Shown: positions 50,520-59,526, counted from the stretch's first letter. The stretch is DNA of 64,000 nucleotides from Microvirga lenta (GCF_020532555.1 NZ_JAJBBR010000017.1:1-64000); one strand, 5' to 3'. Translations and numbers: made by a program. Notes: a model not told the origin generated them from the sequence alone.

Positions 50520-52082
50520 ATGGGGGCATTCATGTGTTTCTTCTGCGGCCAGAACGGCAATGGCCGGCTTACGCTAGGGTCTTACGAGCATGCGGGTGCT
50601 CGCTCTGACTCGTCTGCAACTCTGTCGGCGGGCAAGGGCGCCGGCCTTGCCGGTCCGAAAAGCCCTTCGCTGCAGGCGGAGGTCTCATTCATAAACGGGT
50701 TGAGCCCGAAGGGTTCGGTGACCAACAAGGCGTTCTGGAGCCTGGACGGGCAGACCGCGCAGAAGTGGGGAGCGCCGTTCGCCGGGACAGGAGCGGTCAT
50801 CACCTACACCTTCGACCCCGCATCCCAGCTGACGAAGGTGGAGAAGAATACGTTCCTCAAGGCTTTCGCCATGTGGTCGGCCGTCGCGGACATCAAGTTC
50901 GTCGAGAGCGGCACCAATGCGGATGTCCGGATCCAGCGCGGCAATGACGGGGGAGCCTGGGAGAACGGCCCGGTCTCTAATGGAAGCGGCTACCAGTTGG
51001 GCAGCCACACCGGCCAGGCCACGATATCCATGGATACGGCCGAGAACGGCTTCGATCTCTCGGGATCGTTCGACAAGTATGGCGGCTACGGGATGGGCAC
51101 GGCCATCCACGAGGTCGGTCACCTGCTTGGCCTGGGACACGGAGGGCCGTACAACGGCAATGTCGACGCGTCCACACAGCAGTTCAGCGCCTACGACAAC
51201 CGGATGTGGACGATCATGTCCTACATCGGCTGGACTGCGGCCGACGCCAAGTATGCCGGCAGCTATCCCGTGACCGGCACGAATTGGGGCGTCACGCAGG
51301 AGGGGATTCCTCAGAATTCGCCCCACACCATCATGATGCTGGACATCATGGCGATCCAGCAGCTTTACGGCGCCGCGAAAAACGGTCCTTTCTCGGGCGG
51401 CCAGGTCTTCGGCTTCAACAGCAACGTCAAGGGTCTGTTGCGGCAGTTCTTCGATTTCACGATCAACAAGAACCCGGTGGTCACCCTCTATAGCCAGGGC
51501 AAGGGCAATACGCTCGACCTGTCCGGCTTCTCCGAGGACTCGACGGTGAACCTCAAGGCGGGAACCTTCAGCAGCGCCGCCGGCGAGACCAACAACATTG
51601 CGATTGCCTCAGGCACAATCGTCGAGAAGGCCGTCACGGGTTCGGGTGACGATATTCTGAAAGGCAACAGCGTCGACAACGTCCTTAAATCCGGCGGCGG
51701 CGCCGACATCCTGTCGGGCTTCGGCGGCAACGACGTCCTGAGGGGAGGGGCCGGTCAGGATACGTTCGTCTTCAAGACCAAGCTGAACAGCAGGACGAAT
51801 GTCGATAGGGTGGCCGACTTCAGATCAGAGGACGACGCATTCCACCTCGACAATCTCGTGTTCAAGAAACTCGGCAAGGGCTCATCCGCCAATCCCATCA
51901 AGCTGGAGGAGAGATTCTTCAGCCTGAACAAGGCGAGGGACAAGGACGACTACCTGATCTACAACAAGAAGCAGGGCGCGCTCTACTACGATGCCGACGG
52001 CTCGGGCAGAGGAGACGCGATCAAGTTCGCTACGGTGAAGAAGAACCTGGATGTGACGGCAGAGAACTTCTTCATCGTCTGA
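50520..52082 (+). CDS. Serralysin-type RTX metalloprotease
   Basis: A 520-residue secreted zinc protease of the M10B family. Zinc site HEVGHLLGLGH (H197, E198, H201, H207) and Met-turn IMSYIGW (M233, Y235). RTX Ca-binding nonapeptides at about 385-425 (GSGDDILKGNSVDN, GGGADILSGFGGNDVLRGGAGQD), then an uncleaved C-terminal type I secretion region ending DVTAENFFIV. No signal peptide is expected for this export route. Its last 60 residues resemble those of the RTX protein at 53611. No type I exporter genes lie in the window. An in-frame ATG at 50532 is an alternative start. Confidence 0.9.
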   Translation: MGAFMCFFCGQNGNGRLTLGSYEHAGARSDSSATLSAGKGAGLAGPKSPSLQAEVSFINGLSPKGSVTNKAFWSLDGQTAQKWGAPFAGTGAVITYTFDPASQLTKVEKNTFLKAFAMWSAVADIKFVESGTNADVRIQRGNDGGAWENGPVSNGSGYQLGSHTGQATISMDTAENGFDLSGSFDKYGGYGMGTAIHEVGHLLGLGHGGPYNGNVDASTQQFSAYDNRMWTIMSYIGWTAADAKYAGSYPVTGTNWGVTQEGIPQNSPHTIMMLDIMAIQQLYGAAKNGPFSGGQVFGFNSNVKGLLRQFFDFTINKNPVVTLYSQGKGNTLDLSGFSEDSTVNLKAGTFSSAAGETNNIAIASGTIVEKAVTGSGDDILKGNSVDNVLKSGGGADILSGFGGNDVLRGGAGQDTFVFKTKLNSRTNVDRVADFRSEDDAFHLDNLVFKKLGKGSSANPIKLEERFFSLNKARDKDDYLIYNKKQGALYYDADGSGRGDAIKFATVKKNLDVTAENFFIV

Positions 52083-52148
52083 GGGCCTTGCAGGAGGGCT
52101 GCCTCCGAAATCCGGTCTTCATTTAGCCACAACGCGGACGAAACAGAC

Positions 52149-52174
52149 GAGGAGCGGGCCGAAGCCCGCTCCTC
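52149..52174. terminator. Hairpin between protease and small genes
   Basis: GAGGAGCGGGC with GCCCGCTCCTC around CGAA. It lies between the plus-strand protease and the minus-strand small genes and can serve both; T-runs are short. Confidence 0.6.
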
Positions 52175-52234
52175 ATGACGCAGTTCCGGGTCTCGTCGGC
52201 GCTTGTCCGTGGCCCGTCCTGTGCTTGGGCGTGC

Positions 52235-52414
52235 TCAGCGCTGCCGGCCGGTCATGTTTCCGGGTGCTCCGCCATCCGTGCGCGTTCCGGGGTCGAGAGG
52301 GCGCGCCTCGGTCTGGCCTGCTCCGGTTTCCTTGTCGGAGCGGCGATGCCGGTCCGCGCTCTTGTCGCGGCTCTTGTTGACGCCGCCCTGATTGCTGCCT
52401 GCGTTCTGGGCCAT
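52235..52414 (-). CDS. Small hydrophilic protein (second gene of microprotein unit 1)
   Basis: 59 residues starting MAQNAGSNQGGVNKSRDKSA, rich in Gly/Lys/Arg/Asp, predicted disordered. GAGGAG precedes the ATG at 52414. It follows the zinc-finger-like microprotein by 12 bp on the same strand. Similar soluble, charged stress proteins occur in alphaproteobacteria, but I do not recognise a family. Confidence 0.65.
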   Translation of the reverse strand: MAQNAGSNQGGVNKSRDKSADRHRRSDKETGAGQTEARPLDPGTRTDGGAPGNMTGRQR

Positions 52415-52426
52415 CTCAAAAACTCC

Positions 52427-52603
52427 TCAAGCTTTGCCGCCGCTCGCGATGTCGGTCGACGGCGCGCGCTGCGGGTGGGAGCCGCCGCCTTGCCTCTCAA
52501 AAGCGTTTTCGCAACGGTCGACGTGGTTCTCGGCTCGCTGCTGCATGTCCTGAATGTTGTGACAGGGGTCGTTCACGTCCTGCTGGCAGAATGCGCAGAT
52601 CAT
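52427..52603 (-). CDS. CxxC microprotein, copy 1
   Basis: 58 residues: MICAFCQQDVNDPCHNIQDM then RAENHVDRCENAF. The spacing Cys-x2-Cys ... Cys-His ... His-x3-Cys suggests a zinc-binding microprotein. GGAGG precedes ATG 52603 at eight bases. It is closely similar to the product of 53054-53209. Confidence 0.75.
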   Translation of the reverse strand: MICAFCQQDVNDPCHNIQDMQQRAENHVDRCENAFERQGGGSHPQRAPSTDIASGGKA

Positions 52604-52673
52604 AGGCGTAGCCTCCATTTTGCGTGTGCTTGCGGGGCCAACGTGGTGGCGAAATCGAGGTTCCTCCCAGCAT

Positions 52674-52700
52674 GCAAAACGGCCCGCCGAAGCGGGCCGT
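52674..52700 (-). terminator. Terminator of small-gene operon
   Basis: On the minus strand ACGGCCCGC pairs with GCGGGCCGT around TTCG and is followed by TTTTG. It ends the minus-strand operon that includes 52722-53209. Confidence 0.75.
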
Positions 52701-52721
52701 GGAGCGGCATACAGGGAGCCG

Positions 52722-52823
52722 TCAGCTGCGCTGTGTCACGCGGTCCGCGCGGGATCCTGAAGGCCGATCCTTACGACGCTTCCGCTTCTTCCAGGACGGT
52801 CTCATTCGAGCTTTGCAGGCCAT
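52722..52823 (-). CDS. Very small basic protein, 33 aa
   Basis: MACKARMRPSWKKRKRRKDR then PSGSRADRVTQRS. GAGGAA lies seven bases upstream of ATG 52823, and the frame is between the 69-residue gene and a terminator. Highly basic, perhaps nucleic-acid binding. Short length makes it uncertain. Confidence 0.45.
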   Translation of the reverse strand: MACKARMRPSWKKRKRRKDRPSGSRADRVTQRS

Positions 52824-52839
52824 CGGTCTATTCCTCTGC

Positions 52840-53049
52840 TTAGGGTTTGTAGCGGTCTTCCGGTTTCGGGCGGTCCGGGTCGGAGCCTCTCGAATCCTCG
52901 CGGTGATCGTTTCCGGTCAGGCTCCGGTCGCTTTGCGTCCGGTCGCCCTGCTCGTGGTGGTCGGGGCTGCTCTGGCTCGGATGCGCCGCGCTCTTCTTCA
53001 CGCTTTGCTCCGCGAAGCCCTGAGCGCGGTCTTCGCCTTTGCCCGTCAT
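52840..53049 (-). CDS. Small hydrophilic protein (second gene of microprotein unit 2)
   Basis: 69 residues starting MTGKGEDRAQGFAEQSVKKS, rich in Asp/Ser/His/Lys and predicted disordered. It starts four bases after the stop of the CxxC microprotein copy 2, so the two are coupled. It parallels the gene at 52235-52414 by position and composition, not by clear sequence identity. Confidence 0.6.
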   Translation of the reverse strand: MTGKGEDRAQGFAEQSVKKSAAHPSQSSPDHHEQGDRTQSDRSLTGNDHREDSRGSDPDRPKPEDRYKP

Positions 53050-53053
53050 GGCG

Positions 53054-53209
53054 TCACTCGCGCCCAGCCGCGCCTGAGCCGGCGCCCATGCCTGTCTGGC
53101 TCATGAGGGCCCTCTCGCAACGCTTGATGTGGCTTTCGGCCCTGGCTCGCATTTCGGGCGTGTCGTGGCAGGGATCGTCCACGTCCTGCTGACAGAATCG
53201 GCAGATCAT
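53054..53209 (-). CDS. CxxC microprotein, copy 2
   Basis: 51 residues: MICRFCQQDVDDPCHDTPEM then RARAESHIKRCERALM. It matches copy 1 at MICxFCQQDVxDPCH, Met, RAExH and RCE. GGAGG precedes the Met codon at 53209. The shared Cys/His spacing suggests one zinc site. It is the first gene of a coupled unit. Confidence 0.75.
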   Translation of the reverse strand: MICRFCQQDVDDPCHDTPEMRARAESHIKRCERALMSQTGMGAGSGAAGRE

Positions 53210-53314
53210 CATGGCCTCCGTTTCGGCATGAACACGAGAGGCCAACGTGGAGACGGAACCCGCGGTTCCGGCGGTGCTCCGATCGGGCGGCTGCTGCCTT
53301 CAGAGGCGTGACGG

Positions 53315-53400
53315 TGGGGGGAGTAGGACTCGAACCTACGAAGGCTTGAAAAGCCAGCGGACTTACAACCCGCTCCCTTTGCCGCTCGGGACACCGCCCC
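53315..53400 (-). tRNA. tRNA-Tyr (anticodon GTA)
   Basis: An 86-base class II tRNA. Anticodon stem GCGGG/TCCGC with loop TTGTAAG gives anticodon GTA. A long variable arm (TGGCTTTTCAAGCC) and T arm GTAGGTTCGAGTCCTAC follow. The acceptor has one unpaired C:C position (GGGGCGG against TCCCCCC), and CCA is not encoded. The D arm has TCCCGAGCGG. Confidence 0.9.
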
Positions 53401-53610
53401 CATCACGTCGATATGACGATACCACCGGCAGCAGGCACGCAGAGGAGGGGAAATCGGAGCATGTCCCGCAACTTCGGAGTACGGCGAAGTTCGAGCGGCA
53501 ATACGAGCGGAGGAGGAAAGCGGGATAAGAACGATATTCGGGCCGCTCTCACGCAAGTGTGTGTTGCGTTTCCCGCGCCCTTTCCCTCTCCCGCATGAAC
53601 GATGCAGGTC

Positions 53611-56076
53611 TCAGATGACGATGAAGTCGCTGTATGCCAGCTTGAGCTTCTTGGAGAGGGTCGCGAAGCGCACGGCAGCGCCGTCTCCGCTGCCGTCCGC
53701 ATCGTAGTAAAGCGCGCCGTTCTTGCTGTTGTAGATGATGCGGTCGTCCGCATCGGTCGCCTTGCTGCCGATGGTGAAGAAATCCTTCTTCAGCCTTCCG
53801 TTCTTGCCGATCTTCTTGAAGACAGCGTTGTCCAGCCGAAGGGTATCGTCCTTCACGTTGAAGTCGGTGATCTTGTCCACCTCGGACTTGCGCAGCTTCG
53901 TGTCGAACACGAAGGAATCCTTGCCCTTGCCGCCGCTCAACACGTCGGATCCGGCGCCGCCCCAAAGCTTGTCGGCGCCCCTGCTGCCCGTGATCGTGTT
54001 CTTGAGCGAGTTGCCCTTGAGGGTCATCCCCTTGCCGGTGTCCGACGCGGAGAGCATCTCCACGTTCTGCGCCAGGGCGTGGCTGACGGAGGCGACGACC
54101 TTGTCCTTCGTCCCGCCTGCGCGCGCCTCGAACACCCTGTCGCCGGAATGGTCCACGTAGTAGGTGTCGTTGGCGACGGTGCCGACGAGGAGGTCCGCTC
54201 CGGCATAGCCGCGCATGGTGTTGCCGAGCGCGTTGACGACGCTTTCCCCGGGAAGCGCATCCGCCGAGACGCCCTTGACGATGGCGAGGCCCGCCAGGAG
54301 GTGCGCCGAATCCACGACGCCGTTCACGCCCGTGCGTGCGGTGAAGCCGATGGTGGTCGTCTGGCCAGCCGCCAGCGAACCGTTCCAGGTCGCATTGTTC
54401 AGGTCGTAGACGACACCCTGCTCCCAGTTCGCCTCGCCGGCGGTCGTGGCGCCCCAGATGCTGTCGATGTTGAACTTGCTCTTGAGGAAGATGCCCCAGT
54501 CGTTGACGCTCTCGTTCGCCGTGACCGTGATCTCGCCCTGGAAGCCGCCCCACCAGGTGTTCACGATCCGGACGGTTGCGCCGACCTCTTCGCCGGGGGC
54601 TGCCGGCGTGTAGGAGGTCAGGATGGTCGGAAGGTCGACGCCCTCGCTGTCGTCGCCGAAGATGAGATCCGCACCGCCGGCGCCGTAGAGCTTGTCCGAG
54701 CCCGCGCCGCCGACGATCAGATCGTCGCCGCCGTTGCCGTAGCCGATATCGTCCCCGTCCTCGCCGAGCAGGATGTCCCGAACGTTGCCGCCGAAGAGCT
54801 GGTCGTTGCCGCCGCGGCCGTTGAGGCCGTTGACGCCCTCGTTTCCGTAGAGGCGATCGTCTCCGCGGCCGCCGATCAGGGTATCGTCCCCGTTGCTTCC
54901 GAACAGATCGAGCGGTCTCGCGGCGCTGCCCGCCGCCGCGCCGGCGCCGGGCACGGCTCCGGACGCGGAGCTGCCTTCAGCCCGGTTGGCTCCCGCGAGT
55001 TCGAGGAGCTGACGGGAGGACAGGGTCTTGCCGTCGGCGAACACGATGGCGATGTCGTTAGCGCTGGGGGCGGGAAAGTCGTTGAAGACGATGGCGTCCC
55101 CGCCTTCGTCGAGGATGATCGCGATCTTGTCGTGATTGCTCGTGGCGATGCGGTTCGCGACATCGCGCACGAAGGTGAAACCGTCGACATCCGCAAGGGT
55201 GTAGCCGGTCAGCTTGATGACGTCCTGACCGGGCTGAAAATCCCAGATCAGGTCGACGCCATCGCCCTTCTTGTAGAGATAGGTGTCGCGCCCGTCATTG
55301 CCGTAGAGATTGTCGCCGATCCCGACAGCCAACCCGCCGCTCCAGGTGAGATAGCCGTCATCCTGGCCGCCGATGATGAGGTCGTCGCCGCCTTCCCCCT
55401 GCATCTCGTCGTTGCCGAAGCCGCCATAGATGGTGTCGTTGCCGTCTCCGCCCTCGATCAGGTCGTCGTAGCTGACGCCGGGCTTCAGCTCGACAGGAGG
55501 ATCCACGGGCTTCGGGTTGGTCGGTGTGGAGCCGCCCGGCGTCGGGTCGACCGCGACGGGCGTTCCCGTCAGCTGTCCCGCGAGCTTGAGGCTGAGTCCG
55601 CGTCCCTGGCCGTTGTCGCTGACGCTGGTCAGACGCAGACCGAAATGCTGCTGCAGGACGAGGTCGAGGCTCAGGGGAGCCGAGGAGGCGAGGGTGAAGG
55701 TGGTGTCCTGGATATCGTCTATGCCCATCCCCGGGGTGCCGAACTCGATACCGACATCGAACGGTCCGACGCTCTTGCCGACCTCGCCGCTCATGTTGAC
55801 GTCGCCCTGAACCTCCATCACCCCGTTCGCCGCAACGGCGTATTGGCTGACATGGGAGCCGCTGACGGACAGCCCCTTGAGAAGACCTTCGTTCGAGACC
55901 TGGAAGAACAGGCCGCGCAGATCGGCCGTATCGGCCCGGTCGGAATCCCCGGAGATGATGTCCGTCACGCGAACCCGGAATGCGAGCTTGCCGTCGGCCG
56001 TCTCGGTGACGGTGATGAGGGCGCCCGGTTCGCCTTTGATGAAGAATTCGATCGACCGGAGTGACGTAGAGGACAT
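53611..56076 (-). CDS. RTX-type secreted protein with CBM2-like domain
   Basis: 821 residues without signal peptide. N-terminal beta domain (1-175), Pro-rich linker, RTX repeats at about 205-235 (GGDGNDTIYGGFGNDEMQGEGGDDL) and 393-475 (GSNGDDTLIGGRGDDRLYGNEG). A CBM2-like carbohydrate-binding module lies at about 498-583 (IVNTWWGGFQGEITV, ATWNGSLAAGQTTTIGF). The C-terminal domain has GGAGSDVLSGGKGKDSF and ends AYSDFIVI, the type I secretion end. Its last 60 residues resemble those of the metalloprotease. Likely exported and bound to a cellulose- or chitin-like surface. Confidence 0.8.
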   Translation of the reverse strand: MSSTSLRSIEFFIKGEPGALITVTETADGKLAFRVRVTDIISGDSDRADTADLRGLFFQVSNEGLLKGLSVSGSHVSQYAVAANGVMEVQGDVNMSGEVGKSVGPFDVGIEFGTPGMGIDDIQDTTFTLASSAPLSLDLVLQQHFGLRLTSVSDNGQGRGLSLKLAGQLTGTPVAVDPTPGGSTPTNPKPVDPPVELKPGVSYDDLIEGGDGNDTIYGGFGNDEMQGEGGDDLIIGGQDDGYLTWSGGLAVGIGDNLYGNDGRDTYLYKKGDGVDLIWDFQPGQDVIKLTGYTLADVDGFTFVRDVANRIATSNHDKIAIILDEGGDAIVFNDFPAPSANDIAIVFADGKTLSSRQLLELAGANRAEGSSASGAVPGAGAAAGSAARPLDLFGSNGDDTLIGGRGDDRLYGNEGVNGLNGRGGNDQLFGGNVRDILLGEDGDDIGYGNGGDDLIVGGAGSDKLYGAGGADLIFGDDSEGVDLPTILTSYTPAAPGEEVGATVRIVNTWWGGFQGEITVTANESVNDWGIFLKSKFNIDSIWGATTAGEANWEQGVVYDLNNATWNGSLAAGQTTTIGFTARTGVNGVVDSAHLLAGLAIVKGVSADALPGESVVNALGNTMRGYAGADLLVGTVANDTYYVDHSGDRVFEARAGGTKDKVVASVSHALAQNVEMLSASDTGKGMTLKGNSLKNTITGSRGADKLWGGAGSDVLSGGKGKDSFVFDTKLRKSEVDKITDFNVKDDTLRLDNAVFKKIGKNGRLKKDFFTIGSKATDADDRIIYNSKNGALYYDADGSGDGAAVRFATLSKKLKLAYSDFIVI

Positions 56077-56340
56077 GGCGGGACTCTATAGAAGTATAGG
56101 CCCACCAAGCGGAAGTTCCGCAGAAAGAGTCAATGCAACGCGGAGATAAACTTAGGTTAATAAAATAACTTCGATCCAGCCTCCGCCGGGTGAGAGGCAA
56201 ATATTCCAGCATCTGGAAGGACTTCGCAGCAGGCCGACGCGAAATGCCGGGCTGCAATGCGCGAGCGGCATAACGCCGCGATGCCCCCTCCCGGGCCGTT
56301 TCGTGCCCGGGTTATGGATCCCGCCCCTGCGGCCGCCGCG
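56077..56340. promoter_or_regulatory. Spacer with RTX promoter and TRAP-operon end
   Basis: 264 bp. The AT-rich stretch (GTTAATAAAATAACTT near 56157) probably holds the promoter of the RTX gene. Towards 56295 GGGCCGTTTCGTGCCCGG forms a hairpin that can end the TRAP operon on the minus strand. Confidence 0.4.
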
Positions 56341-57678
56341 TCAGCGGTAGAGATATTCCGGAAGCCAGAGGCCGATCTGCGGAAAGGCGTAGAACATTGC
56401 CATCGTGACGATCACGAGAAGCAGGAACGGCATCACGCCGGCAAAGATGTCGTTGATGTTCACATGGGGCGGCGAGACCCCCTTCAGGTAGAAGGGCGCC
56501 ATGGCGACCGGCGGCGACAGGAACGAGGTCTGGATGTTGAGGGCGATCAGGATGCCGAAAAAGATCGGATCGACCCCGAAATTGTCGAGGAGGGGCAGGA
56601 AGATCGGCACGAAGATGACGACGATCTCCGTCCATTCCAGCGGCCAGCCGAGGATGAAGATGATCACCTGGGTCAGGATCAGGAACCAGAAGGGGGAGAG
56701 GTTCAGGCTCATGACGAAGTTCTCGATCGGCTGGTCACCGCCGAGGAAGGCGAAGATCGAGGAGAAGATGAACGAGCCGATGAAGAGCCAGCACACCATG
56801 GCGGATGTGCGGGCCGTGAGGATGACCGATTCCTTCAGCTTGCTGAAGTTCAGCGAGCGGTAGGCGAGCGCGAGCACGAGGCTGCCGAGCGCTCCGACGG
56901 CGGCGGCTTCGGTGGGCGTCGCGATGCCGAAGAAGATGGCTCCGAGAACGGAGAAGATGAGCAGCGCCAGCGGAAAGAACGAGGTGGCGAGCGCCCAGAA
57001 GACCTTGCCGAAGGAGGCTGCGCGCTTCTCCGGCGGCAGCTTCGGTGCAAGGCTCGGATTGATCATGCAGCGGACGATCACGTAGAGAATATAGAGGGTC
57101 GCAAGGAGCAGACCCGGGAACAGGGCGCCGGCATAGAGCTTGGGCACGGAGACGCCCGCCGTGGCGCCGTAGAGAATGAGCATCACGCTGGGCGGGATGA
57201 GGATGCCGAGGCAGCCGCCTGCACAGACGACGCCTGACGAGAGACGCACGTCGTAGCCCGCCCGCAGCATGGCCGGGAAGGCGAGCAGGCCCATGAGGGT
57301 CACCACCGCACCGACGATGCCGGTCGCGGTCGCGAACATGGCGCAGGTGATGAGCGTCGCGACGGCCAGGGAGCCGGGCAGGCCCCCCACCGCGATCTGG
57401 ATCGCATTGAACAGACGGTCGAGAATGTTCGCCCGCTCGATGATGTAGCCCATGAACACGAAGAGCGGGATGGCGACGAGCGTGTCGTTCGTCATGACCG
57501 AGTAGGCCCGCTGCACCACGAGGGCGAAGACGATGTCGCCCATGGCCATGTATCCGAAGCCGAAGCCGAGCGCCATCAACGTGAAGGCGATCGGAAAGCC
57601 GAACATGATGAAGACGATGAACAGGCCGAGCATCAGCACGCCGAGTTCGGGATTCCCCACACCCCATGAAGCCAGCAT
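56341..57678 (-). CDS. TRAP transporter large permease (DctM family)
   Basis: A 445-residue membrane protein of about 12-13 segments that couples substrate uptake to sodium or proton gradients. Motifs include MLGLFIVFIMFGFPIAFTLMALG, GGCLGILIPPSVMLILYGATAGVSVPKLYAGALFPG and FGILIALNIQTSFLSPPVAMAPFYLKGV. Its ATG shares a base with the TGA of the small permease. Third gene of the operon. Confidence 0.93.
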   Translation of the reverse strand: MLASWGVGNPELGVLMLGLFIVFIMFGFPIAFTLMALGFGFGYMAMGDIVFALVVQRAYSVMTNDTLVAIPLFVFMGYIIERANILDRLFNAIQIAVGGLPGSLAVATLITCAMFATATGIVGAVVTLMGLLAFPAMLRAGYDVRLSSGVVCAGGCLGILIPPSVMLILYGATAGVSVPKLYAGALFPGLLLATLYILYVIVRCMINPSLAPKLPPEKRAASFGKVFWALATSFFPLALLIFSVLGAIFFGIATPTEAAAVGALGSLVLALAYRSLNFSKLKESVILTARTSAMVCWLFIGSFIFSSIFAFLGGDQPIENFVMSLNLSPFWFLILTQVIIFILGWPLEWTEIVVIFVPIFLPLLDNFGVDPIFFGILIALNIQTSFLSPPVAMAPFYLKGVSPPHVNINDIFAGVMPFLLLVIVTMAMFYAFPQIGLWLPEYLYR

Positions 57679-58262
57679 CAGATGTCACCCCTCTTGAGAC
57701 CTTCTTGTTCGGCTTGTTCGAGGACGAGTTTCTCCGTCTCCTCGACGTCGTGGAGGCGAGGGGGCCAATCGCCCCTGCGCAGGCAGGCGATGCAGCGGAT
57801 CACCTCGGCGATGCCCTGGAAGAGCATGAGCACGCCGACGATCGGGATCAGCGCCTTGAACGGATAGATCGGCGGCCCGTTGGGCGAGTTCATGGAGTGC
57901 TCGTTCATGAGCCAGGACATCTGCGTGAAGGGAATGCCCGCATAGATGAAGGCCAGGATGCCCGGGAAGAAGAAGAGGAAGTAGAGGACGAGGTCCATCC
58001 AGGCCTGCCGCTTGGGCGACCACGACCGGTAGAGGAAGTCGCCGCGCACGTGGCTGTTGCGGGCCAGGGTATAGGGGCCCGCCACCATGAAGAGCAGCCC
58101 ATAGAGCATGTAGCTCGCGTCGAAGGCCCATTCGGTCGGCGCCCGCATCACATAGCGCGCGAACACCTCGTAACAGACGGCGAAGGTCAGGGCGAGGATC
58201 GACCAGCTCACACCCTTTCCGATGAAGGAGTTGATGCGGTCGATGAGATAGACGAAACCCAT
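57678..58262 (-). CDS. TRAP transporter small permease (DctQ family)
   Basis: 194 residues with four membrane segments (residues about 15-35, 43-63, 87-107, 140-160). YVMRAPTEWAFDASYMLYGLLFMVAGPYTLARNSHVRGDF is the family signature. The stop overlaps the large-permease start. It acts as a structural partner of DctM. Confidence 0.9.
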   Translation of the reverse strand: MGFVYLIDRINSFIGKGVSWSILALTFAVCYEVFARYVMRAPTEWAFDASYMLYGLLFMVAGPYTLARNSHVRGDFLYRSWSPKRQAWMDLVLYFLFFFPGILAFIYAGIPFTQMSWLMNEHSMNSPNGPPIYPFKALIPIVGVLMLFQGIAEVIRCIACLRRGDWPPRLHDVEETEKLVLEQAEQEGLKRGDI

Positions 58263-58389
58263 GTGAAGCCTTACCTCGGGGTGTCTTCAGGACATGCCTC
58301 GAAGGACCGGCGCGCCCGGGTCGGTGCCGGGCGCGCCGCCCCATCTCCCGGAGCCGCCTCCCGATGAGAGGCGGCTCGCGTGCAGCGCT

Positions 58390-59526
58390 TCAGGTGGCCT
58401 TGAAGAAGTGGTCGTAGGCCATGTCGCGCGAGGGCTCGTTCAGGCGCTCGTAGTCGTAGGTGCGCTGCACCCACGCCCTTTGGCTGTCGATCACCTTCTT
58501 GAAGAAAGCGTCCTGCGAGAATTCGTCGATGACCTTGTTCCAGGCATCGAGCTGAGCCTGCAGCACGCTGTCCGGTGTCTTGGACACGTTGACCCCGCGG
58601 CCCCTGATCGCCTCGAGGTCCTTCGAGTAGCGGTCGAGCGCCTTCCAGGACATGTCCGCGGAGGCCGCCTCGGCGGCGTACTTGACGATCGCCTTCAGTT
58701 CAGGCGGCAGCCCATCGTACTTCGCCTTGTTGAAGATGATCTCGAAGGTCTCGCCGACCTGGTGGTAGCTCTGGAGCATGTAGTTCTTCGAGATGTCGGG
58801 GAAGCCGAGCACCAGATCCGAGGACGGATTGTTGAACTCCGCCCCGTCGATCACCCCGCGCTCCAGGGCCGGCACGATTTCGCCGCCCGCCAGAATCGTC
58901 ACCGCGGCGCCGAGTTGCCGGTTCAGGTCGGCCGCAAGACCGACCGTGCGGTATTTGAGGCCCTTGAACGCATCCGCCGACGATACCTGGTTCTTGAACC
59001 AGCCGAGGGGCTGCGCCGGCATGGGACCGGAGAGAAACCCGACGATGTTCAGCTTCAGGATCTGCTGCTGCAGCTCGTTGTAGAGATCGTAGCCGCCGCC
59101 ATAGTTCATCCAGGCGAGGAACGAATTGGCATTCCAGCCGAAGGACGGTCCGGTGCCGAAGAGCGCAAAGGCCTTGTTCTTGCCGTACCAATAGGCGGCC
59201 ACGCCATGGCCGCCGTCGAGAATGCCGGCATGGACCGCGTCCTGCAGCTGGAACGCCGGCACGACGGCGCCGGCCGCGAGAACGTCCAGTTTCAGGCGTC
59301 CGCCCGACATGTCGTTCACGCGCTTGGCGAAATCGTTGCAGAACTCGTGGAAGATATCCCTGTTCGGCCAGGTGGACTGGAATTTCCAGGTGGCGGTCTG
59401 CGCTCGGGATACCTGCGGTGCGGCGACAGTTGCGGCGGCGCCCAGTCCCGTGACCTGCAAGAAACGACGCCGTGATTGCTTGGCTCCGCCGGAGGCGCCA
59501 GCCTCCGGAGACTTCGCTTTCGTCAT
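58390..59526 (-). CDS. TRAP transporter substrate-binding protein (TakP-like)
   Basis: 378 residues with a Tat signal: SRRRFLQVTGLGAAATVAAP (about residues 18-37). The mature protein has the DctP-type fold (TATWKFQSTWPNRDIFHEFCNDFAKRVND) with GPSFGWNANSFLAWMNYGGGYDLYNE and the ligand Arg in KGLKYRTVGLAADL. The pattern resembles TakP-group proteins that bind 2-oxo acids, so lactate or a keto acid is likely; not proven. GGAGGTCGTT precedes ATG 59526. First gene of the TRAP operon. Confidence 0.88.
   Translation of the reverse strand: MTKAKSPEAGASGGAKQSRRRFLQVTGLGAAATVAAPQVSRAQTATWKFQSTWPNRDIFHEFCNDFAKRVNDMSGGRLKLDVLAAGAVVPAFQLQDAVHAGILDGGHGVAAYWYGKNKAFALFGTGPSFGWNANSFLAWMNYGGGYDLYNELQQQILKLNIVGFLSGPMPAQPLGWFKNQVSSADAFKGLKYRTVGLAADLNRQLGAAVTILAGGEIVPALERGVIDGAEFNNPSSDLVLGFPDISKNYMLQSYHQVGETFEIIFNKAKYDGLPPELKAIVKYAAEAASADMSWKALDRYSKDLEAIRGRGVNVSKTPDSVLQAQLDAWNKVIDEFSQDAFFKKVIDSQRAWVQRTYDYERLNEPSRDMAYDHFFKAT

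Noticed and set aside
53602-56064. 820-codon plus-strand frame
   Set aside because: It is the complement of the RTX gene, whose RTX repeats and C-terminal signal are clear on the minus strand.
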